From UBA1046 sp012511325 (GTDB taxonomy: Bacteria; Bacillota; Clostridia; Saccharofermentanales; DTU023), in contig JBMNJZ010000001.1 of assembly GCA_050951925.1 (NCBI GenBank), forward strand, positions 682,001 to 746,000: a DNA stretch of 64,000 bases, in the 5' to 3' direction. Positions 58,335-64,000 of the stretch are shown piece after piece. The notes below the pieces were generated by a model. The model was not told where the DNA came from. It was given only the letters and a program-made list of their open reading frames with translations, and did no database searches. Positions within the stretch are counted from its first letter, which is position 1; each line of letters starts with the position of its first letter. The translations under genes were made by a program, and so were the position numbers.

Positions 58335-58372
58335 TTGTATTATGAGTTAAAAGGCAAATATTATATATTTGC
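58335..58372 (+). promoter_or_regulatory. Promoter and palindrome upstream of the two-component system
   Basis: TTGTAT (58335-58340) and TATTAT (58359-58364) are 18 bases apart. The -10 lies inside an inverted repeat GCAAATA (58354-58360) / TATTTGC (58366-58372), a candidate operator, possibly for autoregulation. Confidence 0.55.
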
Positions 58373-58407
58373 ATCCAAACAAAATTCGTTTGCGGGAAGG
58401 TGTATTT

Positions 58408-59082
58408 GTGAGGCTATTGTATGCCGAAGACGAGCCGGCTCTTTCCGAAGCAGTTGTAGATTATCTTACATACCATAAGTATATAGTTGATGCTGTATAC
58501 GACGGTGCTGCTGCTTACGATTATGCGATACTGGGCGATTACGACGGCATCATTCTTGATATTATGATGCCAAAACGCAATGGCTTGGAAGTACTGTCCG
58601 AGTTGCGCCGCAACGGGTGCAGAACGCCGGTGCTTCTGTTGACAGCTAAAACACAGGTAGAAGATCGCATTCAGGGTCTGGATTCCGGCGCGGACGATTA
58701 TCTGCCCAAACCATTTGACATGGGAGAGCTGGTTGCCAGAATCCGTGCTATGTTGAGGCGGCGGGAAGAATATCATCCGGATTTGATCTGCTTTGGCGAC
58801 CTGACGCTCAATACGCGCTCCGGAGAGATCAGCGCGGGGGATATGTCCTTTCCGTTACCAAAGCAGGAATACCGCCTTATGGAACAACTAATGCTGAATC
58901 ATACGATGTACATGTCTACAGAGGACTTGCTTGTAAAAGCGTGGGGCTATAATACGGAAACCGATATAAACAGCGTTTGGTTGTATATCTCCTATTTGCG
59001 CAAGCGACTTTCTGCAATGAATTCCAAGGTAGAGATTATTTCGAAACGGAATATCGGCTATAAATTGGAAGCACAATCATGA
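58408..59082 (+). CDS. OmpR/PhoB-family response regulator
   Basis: Receiver domain, residues 1-120: RLLYAEDEPALSEAVVDYL with the acidic pocket, DGIILDIMMPKRNGLEVL with the phospho-acceptor Asp, PVLLLTAKTQVEDRI and DDYLPKPFDMGEL with the conserved Lys. The C-terminal winged helix (about 130-224) includes LPKQEYRLMEQLMLNH and VWLYISYLRKRLSAMNSKVE. The start is GTG 58408, 7 bases after GGGAAGG. It overlaps the histidine kinase by 4 bases and is followed by VTC-DUF4956-CotH genes, its most likely targets. Confidence 0.92.
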   Translation: MRLLYAEDEPALSEAVVDYLTYHKYIVDAVYDGAAAYDYAILGDYDGIILDIMMPKRNGLEVLSELRRNGCRTPVLLLTAKTQVEDRIQGLDSGADDYLPKPFDMGELVARIRAMLRRREEYHPDLICFGDLTLNTRSGEISAGDMSFPLPKQEYRLMEQLMLNHTMYMSTEDLLVKAWGYNTETDINSVWLYISYLRKRLSAMNSKVEIISKRNIGYKLEAQS

Positions 59083-60299
59083 CGAAGACCTTAAAAAAAC
59101 GATTTATTGTCTTCACAATGACAGCAGTTACCGGTCTTCTAGTCTTCATTGTCATTACAATCAACGGACTCAACTGGATGATGTTAGAACGGCAATCAGA
59201 TATGGTAATGGAAATTCTTGTGACCTCTGACGGTACATTCCATAAAATGGATTTTAACCGGCCACCTCCTTTCTTGCGCCCGCTGGATATGGACAAGATG
59301 CGTTCTTCCCGGTTTTTTATTGTGAGAAGCGATGTTGACGGTAATATTAGGGATATCAATGCAGACCAAATTGTCTCAATAGATGTCGAGACTGCCAAAA
59401 ACTATGCCTTGACTGTTTGGGAAACGGGTAGAGAATCCGGAAGAATCAAAGGTTATAAATTCTTTGTAAAAGAGATTGGACCTAATCGTCTGACGTTTTT
59501 TTTGGACACATCGGAACAAGTTGAAAGTTTTTATTTAGTCTTGTTTGTTTCAGGCGTGATTGCAGTACTTTGTTGGTTAATTCTCCTAATAATCGCTATT
59601 CTACTTTCGGGTAAGGTTATTCGCCCTGTTCTGGCAGGCATTGAAAAGCAAAAACAGTTTATTACCAATGCCGGACATGAGATGAAAACACCGCTGACCA
59701 TCATTCAGTCAAACAATGATACGATGGCCTTGATTCACGGCGAGAATAAATATAATGCGCATATCCGCACTCAGACAAAAAGACTGAATATGCTGATGTC
59801 AAACCTGCTTCTCCTTGCCAGGCTTGACGAAGAAATCCCCCTGCCAGCGGAGCCGGTAAATATCAGTGAGGTTACAAGCGAACTATTGCCTGCGTATCAG
59901 GATGCGGCCTTGTCTCACAATCTTCAGCTCCGCGTGCGGATTGAGCCCGATATTATATTGCTGATCAACAAGGATAGCTTTCGACAGCTGCTGACGATCC
60001 TTTTGGATAACGCATTAAAGTACACACCTGAGAATGGCAGTATTTCTCTGACATTGACCAGACAGGGCAGACATATTCAAATCATCCAGGAAAACACTTG
60101 CGATCCATCCCTTAAGGCAGATCCCGAGAGATTGTTTGAACGATTTTACAGGGGAGATTCCGCACGGACGCAGAGCATGGAATCATCCGGTTATGGTATC
60201 GGATTATCTGCCGCGCGGGCTATTTGCGAAAATTTCAATGGGAAGCTAAATGCCGAATATACCTCCGCCGAAAACATCCGGTTCATTGCCAGTTTTTAG
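59079..60299 (+). CDS. Membrane sensor histidine kinase
   Basis: Two membrane helices (about residues 9-30 and 155-183) flank an extracytoplasmic sensor of about 125 residues with no family I recognise. The dimerisation domain has the phosphorylated His in FITNAGHEMKTPLTIIQSN. The ATPase domain has N box LTILLDNALKYTPENGS, an F-box-like RLFERFYRGDSA and G box SGYGIGLSAARAICE. Length 406. It is cotranscribed with the response regulator and ends at a terminator. Confidence 0.92.
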   Translation: MTKTLKKRFIVFTMTAVTGLLVFIVITINGLNWMMLERQSDMVMEILVTSDGTFHKMDFNRPPPFLRPLDMDKMRSSRFFIVRSDVDGNIRDINADQIVSIDVETAKNYALTVWETGRESGRIKGYKFFVKEIGPNRLTFFLDTSEQVESFYLVLFVSGVIAVLCWLILLIIAILLSGKVIRPVLAGIEKQKQFITNAGHEMKTPLTIIQSNNDTMALIHGENKYNAHIRTQTKRLNMLMSNLLLLARLDEEIPLPAEPVNISEVTSELLPAYQDAALSHNLQLRVRIEPDIILLINKDSFRQLLTILLDNALKYTPENGSISLTLTRQGRHIQIIQENTCDPSLKADPERLFERFYRGDSARTQSMESSGYGIGLSAARAICENFNGKLNAEYTSAENIRFIASF

Positions 60300-60321
60300 A
60301 ATTCAGTAATATATTCGCAAG

Positions 60322-60355
60322 CCTTCTCGTGTCGTTCCTATATGAGAAGGTTTTT
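60322..60355 (+). terminator. Terminator after the histidine kinase gene
   Basis: CCTTCTC (60322-60328) and GAGAAGG (60344-60350) form a 7-bp stem with a 15-base loop followed by TTTTTCTT. It may attenuate readthrough into the VTC gene. Confidence 0.75.
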
Positions 60356-60414
60356 CTTATGTAATTCATAGGTTCGTTTTTTATAGTAGTGGCAGAGAAA
60401 GGAGCTGATGTCCA

Positions 60415-61086
60415 TTGCAATTCAGACATGAAGTAAAACATGAAATCAGCAAACACGATATGCTGATCCTTCGGCAAAGGCTACGTGCAGTGATGAAACC
60501 TGACAGCCATGCTGTGAACGGACAGTATGAAGTTCGCAGTTTGTATTTTGATAATTTTGCCGATAAATCACTTAGAGAAAAGCTGGATGGTGTGAATATT
60601 CGTGAAAAATTCAGGATACGTTTGTACAACAACGACCAGTCTATGATCTTTCTGCAGCGTAAATTCAAGCACGGCGACCTTGGTTATAAGAATTCAGCAA
60701 TTTTAACTCCGGAGCAGGCACAAGCGATTGCGGACGGGAATATAGGCTGGATGTCGGACAGCGTAAATGCGGTGATCCTCTGTTTCTATGCCAGCATCGT
60801 CAGCGAAGGACTAAAAGCAAAGGTAATTGTGGACTATACCCGTGAGCCCTTCATTTTCGCTCCCGGCAATGTAAGAGTAACACTGGATTACAACATCCGC
60901 ACCGGTATGGGTTGCACTGACTTTCTGAATCCCTCTTGTGTGACGATTCCTATCAAGGATTCTCCTTATGTTCTTGAAGTTAAGTGGGATAACTATCTTC
61001 CCACTGTAATTAGAGATGCAATACAGCTTGACGGTAGGAGAAGTGCGGCTTTCTCAAAATACACCGCTTCCCGTATGTATGATTAA
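60415..61086 (+). CDS. VTC-domain polyphosphate polymerase
   Basis: A tunnel-fold (CYTH-like) domain related to yeast Vtc4, which polymerises polyphosphate from ATP. FRHEVKHEISKHD at the start, YEVRSLYFDN, EKFRIRLYN (paired Arg that bind phosphate), IFLQRKFKH (Lys), YVLEVKWD (Glu) and FSKYTASR (Lys) match the catalytic positions known from Vtc4. The start is TTG 60415, the only in-frame option, with GGAG 10 bases upstream. A 7-codon ATG frame (60408-60431) overlaps the start and may tune translation. No SPX or membrane domain is attached. Followed by DUF4956 and CotH genes. Confidence 0.88.
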   Translation: MQFRHEVKHEISKHDMLILRQRLRAVMKPDSHAVNGQYEVRSLYFDNFADKSLREKLDGVNIREKFRIRLYNNDQSMIFLQRKFKHGDLGYKNSAILTPEQAQAIADGNIGWMSDSVNAVILCFYASIVSEGLKAKVIVDYTREPFIFAPGNVRVTLDYNIRTGMGCTDFLNPSCVTIPIKDSPYVLEVKWDNYLPTVIRDAIQLDGRRSAAFSKYTASRMYD

Positions 61087-61115
61087 TAACACTATAAAAA
61101 GGAGCATTTTTACTA

Positions 61116-61787
61116 ATGAATTTCGAAGATATTTTTAAGTCCAGTTTTCTGGAAAATGTAACTGCAGTCAGCATCATCGATATGCTGCTGACTGTTGTAC
61201 TGTCCTTTGGCATCGGTTTGTTTATTTTCCTCATCTATAAGAAGACTTACCGTGGTGTGATGTATTCCTCGGGATTCGGCACCACGCTGATCGCCCTTAC
61301 CATGATTACTTCCATCGTCATTCTGGCTGTAACCTCCAATGTGGTTCTGTCCCTTGGCATGGTAGGCGCGCTCTCTATCGTTCGGTTCCGCGCTGCTATC
61401 AAAGATCCCTTGGATATTGCGTTCTTGTTCTGGGCTATCGGAGCAGGCATAATTCTTGCCGCAGGCATGATTCCTCTGGCAATTATCGGCAGTGTCTGCA
61501 TTGGTTTGATCTTACTGGTATTTGTCAATAAGAAGCCGAACGCTCATCCTTACATGCTGGTGCTGAATTGTGAAAATCATGATGCGGAAGTTAAAGCCAA
61601 CGATTTCCTGGCAAAAAGCGTAACCCGCAGCACTATCAAGAGCAAAACCGCTGTTAAGGGTGCCATTGAAATGAATATTGAAGTTCGTCTGAAGGAGAAC
61701 GATACCGATTTTATAGGTATACTCTCCGAAATGCCTGGTGTAAACAGCGCAGTGCTTGTCTCCTATAACGGCGATTACATGGGGTAA
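61116..61787 (+). CDS. DUF4956 membrane protein
   Basis: A 223-residue protein with about four hydrophobic helices in the first 140 residues (for example IIDMLLTVVLSFGIGLFIFL and AIIGSVCIGLILLVF) and the conserved segment SLGMVGALSIVRFRAAIKDP, diagnostic of DUF4956. The C-terminal 80 residues form a cytoplasmic ferredoxin-like domain. The biochemical role is unknown; the family recurs next to VTC and CotH genes. AAAGGAG precedes the ATG at 13 bases, and the gene ends 4 bases before the cotH-type gene. Confidence 0.88.
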   Translation: MNFEDIFKSSFLENVTAVSIIDMLLTVVLSFGIGLFIFLIYKKTYRGVMYSSGFGTTLIALTMITSIVILAVTSNVVLSLGMVGALSIVRFRAAIKDPLDIAFLFWAIGAGIILAAGMIPLAIIGSVCIGLILLVFVNKKPNAHPYMLVLNCENHDAEVKANDFLAKSVTRSTIKSKTAVKGAIEMNIEVRLKENDTDFIGILSEMPGVNSAVLVSYNGDYMG

Positions 61788-61791
61788 AAAG

Positions 61792-63579
61792 ATGTCAGGG
61801 AGCAAACATTTTGACAAAATTGCCTGGATAGTTACGATGCTGATATTGGCAGTTACCATCTTGTTGATGGACCGGGGTGCGGCATTGGGTATTGAGGTTA
61901 TGGCACACACGATGGGATATGAAAAACGTCTGTTTGACAACACACAGATTCATGCCATTGACATTGTTATGGATAATTGGGATGAGTTCATTGCCGATGC
62001 CGCTAGCGAGGAATACTACATAGCAAACATTGTAATTGACGGTGAAGCCTACAAAAATGCAGGTATTCGCGGGAAAGGCAATACCTCGCTTTCCAGTGTT
62101 CCGTCTATGAACAGTGAACGCTACAGTTTCAAAATCGAATTCGACCAATATGACAGCTCCCTCACCTATTATGGGCTTGATAAGCTTAATCTCAATAATT
62201 TGATCAATGACACGACAATGATAAAAGACTATCTGACCTACACTATGATGAATGAGTTCGATGTCCATGCTCCGTTGTGCAGCTTTGTGTATATTACAGT
62301 TAACGGTGAGGATTGGGGACTGTATCTTGCGGTGGAAGGCGTTGAGGAGGCCTTTCTTGAGCGTAATTACGGCTCTGACTATGGTGAGCTGTATAAGCCG
62401 GACAGCATGAACTTCGGCGGTGGCCGCGGATTCGGAAAAGATTTTAATATGAACGATTTTATGAATCGTAACGAACCGGCTGAAAGCTCCGATATATCCG
62501 GCCGAGGAATAACGATGCCGCAGATGCCGAATAAACCGAATATGCCTGGTGGTTTTATTCCTGATACGGAAAACATGCGGAATAGAGAAGGTGGTTTCGG
62601 CAGGGGTATGGGTTCGTCCGATGTAAAGCTCCAGTATATAGACGATGACATTGACAGCTACTCTAATATCTGGAATAGCGCCAAGACCGATATCACACAA
62701 GCCGATCAGAATCGTCTGATTAAATCATTAAAAAAGCTGACCGACGGCGAAGCGATTGAATCGGCAGTCGATATTGATCAGGTCATCCGCTATTTTGTTG
62801 TGCACAACTATGTCTGCAATGGAGACAGTTACACTGGGTCTATGGTGCATAACTATTACCTGTATGAAAAAGATGGCCGGATGGCTATGATCCCCTGGGA
62901 TTACAATCTGGCATTCGGCACCTTTCAGGGCGGTAATGCACAGGGTACAGTCAATACACCCATTGATAGCCCTGTATCCGGCGCTTCTTCCGCTGATCGT
63001 CCTATGTGGAACTGGATTGTGGCAAATGCGGAATACGCTGAACTCTACCATCAGTATTTCGCTGAGTTTTTGGCTTCTGTGGATATTATAAGCAGTATTG
63101 ACAGTGCATATGCGTTAATTAAATCCTATGTGGAAAAAGATCCGACGGCATTCTATAACTATAGCGAATTTGAAACCGGCGTAGAAACCCTGCGGCAATT
63201 TTGTGCCTTGCGGACAAAAAGCATAAGCTTACAGCTGGCAAATGATACGACAAGTGAAAGTATGAACTATGTTGATGCGTCCGGTCTCACTCTGTCCGAC
63301 ATGGGTTCTATGGGAATGGGAGGCGGCAGGTCGGATATGCCCGGGGAAAGGGGCAATTTCTTTGAAGGCACAATGCCGGAAGGTTTTGATCCTGCACAGA
63401 AGGGAGAGATGCCAGAAATGCCCGAGGGGTTTAATCCTTCCCAGATGCCCGGCGGGAACTTCAATTCCGGCATGGATAAGATGGAACCTGCCAAAGACAG
63501 CAGATCCGGGTGGCTATGGATTGCTGTATCCGTACTGATTCTGTGTGCCGGCTTAGTCATTGTGAAGAAATATAAGTAG
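61792..63579 (+). CDS. CotH-family kinase, membrane-anchored
   Basis: CotH proteins are atypical protein kinases; Bacillus CotH phosphorylates spore-coat proteins. Kinase motifs are AGIRGKGNTS, YYGLDKLNLNNLINDTTMIK, EDWGLYLAVEGVEEAFLERN and the metal-binding MIPWDYNLAFG (Asn where some members have Asp). An N-terminal helix (about 10-26) and a C-terminal one (LWIAVSVLILCAGLVIV) suggest the kinase faces outward, tethered at both ends. A Gly/Met/Pro/Asn-rich insert (about 205-270) and a similar stretch before the last helix (about 515-565) look disordered. The start is ATG 61792 after GGGGT. Length 595. Confidence 0.88.
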   Translation: MSGSKHFDKIAWIVTMLILAVTILLMDRGAALGIEVMAHTMGYEKRLFDNTQIHAIDIVMDNWDEFIADAASEEYYIANIVIDGEAYKNAGIRGKGNTSLSSVPSMNSERYSFKIEFDQYDSSLTYYGLDKLNLNNLINDTTMIKDYLTYTMMNEFDVHAPLCSFVYITVNGEDWGLYLAVEGVEEAFLERNYGSDYGELYKPDSMNFGGGRGFGKDFNMNDFMNRNEPAESSDISGRGITMPQMPNKPNMPGGFIPDTENMRNREGGFGRGMGSSDVKLQYIDDDIDSYSNIWNSAKTDITQADQNRLIKSLKKLTDGEAIESAVDIDQVIRYFVVHNYVCNGDSYTGSMVHNYYLYEKDGRMAMIPWDYNLAFGTFQGGNAQGTVNTPIDSPVSGASSADRPMWNWIVANAEYAELYHQYFAEFLASVDIISSIDSAYALIKSYVEKDPTAFYNYSEFETGVETLRQFCALRTKSISLQLANDTTSESMNYVDASGLTLSDMGSMGMGGGRSDMPGERGNFFEGTMPEGFDPAQKGEMPEMPEGFNPSQMPGGNFNSGMDKMEPAKDSRSGWLWIAVSVLILCAGLVIVKKYK

Positions 63580-64000
63580 TTAGAGTAAGAAATATAGTTG
63601 CTTTTTCATTACCTCACTGTATGGATGTTGAATACCATATTCGAAGTGATTGATTTCATAAGCTTCTATGTGATAATGAGACACATCTGATTCACGGAGA
63701 AAACGGAGCTCAATGAACAATTGCCGTTCATCAACAACGGTAGGGAAAATCGTCATATACTTGCTGCAATGGACATGGGGTATTTTTCAAAATCTGCTCC
63801 CTGCGCCGGGCACAAACTTATTCCAAAAACAGGGAGAAGTTTAATGCCGCGAACATCTTTTATACTGATAAGTACCCGGAAAAACAAGCAAACTATTGGG
63901 GTGAGAAAATTCTGGGGCATAGGGGGATCTACTGGTAGCTGCTTTTGGGCGGGGTTGATTCGTTTTCCACAATACATGATTATTATGACAGCCTTATTTT
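63580..64000. other. No confident gene; possible degraded coding sequence
   Basis: Forward frames near 63770-63950 are partly open. One reads FNAANIFYTDKYPEKQANYW then GEKILGHRGIYW before a stop; it has no start or ribosome-binding site. Another is open from 63769 to the window end with unconvincing composition. I see no RNA gene or terminator. A remnant or a gene starting beyond the window is possible. Confidence 0.3.

Noticed and set aside
1..64000. CRISPR array, prophage, insertion sequence or toxin-antitoxin system
   Set aside because: No regularly spaced repeats, transposase or integrase motifs, phage structural genes or paired small toxin/antitoxin genes were seen.

Overview
The window looks like a chromosome segment of an anaerobic Firmicute of the class Clostridia. 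The evidence is the gene orders cysS-mrnC-rlmB-sigH and decarboxylase-tmk-darA-holB-ricT, short-form HisG with HisZ, the GatCAB pathway, a glycyl-radical hydroxyproline dehydratase, a lysine riboswitch and a 6S RNA of Firmicutes type. Nothing fixes genus or species. Most of the window is vertically inherited housekeeping DNA. I see no insertion sequence, prophage or CRISPR array.

Layout: (1) 1-6424, a histidine operon hisZ-G-D-C-B-A-F/I/E with overlapping genes; HisF, HisI and HisE are one polypeptide and no hisH is present in the visible part. (2) 6525-11685, reverse strand: 6S RNA, cysS, mrnC, rlmB, sigH and a lipoprotein. (3) 11821-20283: a heterodimeric ABC exporter, tig-clpP-clpX and a kinase-like protein lacking a glycine loop. 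(4) 20409-28063: folate genes folE-folP-folBK, a basic low-complexity protein, and the decarboxylase-tmk-darA-holB-ricT block. (5) 28198-35531: reverse-strand hypE-hypD-arcC with a divergent XRE-cupin regulator, then a degenerate old-yellow-enzyme-like flavoprotein. (6) 35675-38602: FGGY kinase, ridA, tRNA-Arg(CCG) and decayed sequence. (7) 38637-49756: a DUF885 peptidase, a complete arginine-to-spermidine operon (speD-speA-speE-speB), a Trk/Ktr potassium system with two RCK subunits, and a zinc-ribbon membrane protein. (8) 49863-54856, reverse strand: an AspRS-GatC fusion followed by gatA and gatB. (9) 54968-57994: a lysine-riboswitch-controlled polar amino-acid ABC importer. (10) 58335-63579: a two-component system followed by VTC polyphosphate polymerase, DUF4956 membrane protein and CotH-family kinase.

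The most unusual observations are the AspRS-GatC fusion, which would tether the charging and amidating steps of Asn-tRNA synthesis covalently; the HisF-HisI-HisE fusion without hisH; the VTC-DUF4956-CotH cluster behind its own two-component system; the degenerate flavoprotein with an acidic insert of about 140 residues; and the hydroxyproline module with carbamate kinase and a palindrome over its promoter. All functional calls rest on reading motifs and recalled family features; no database search was run.
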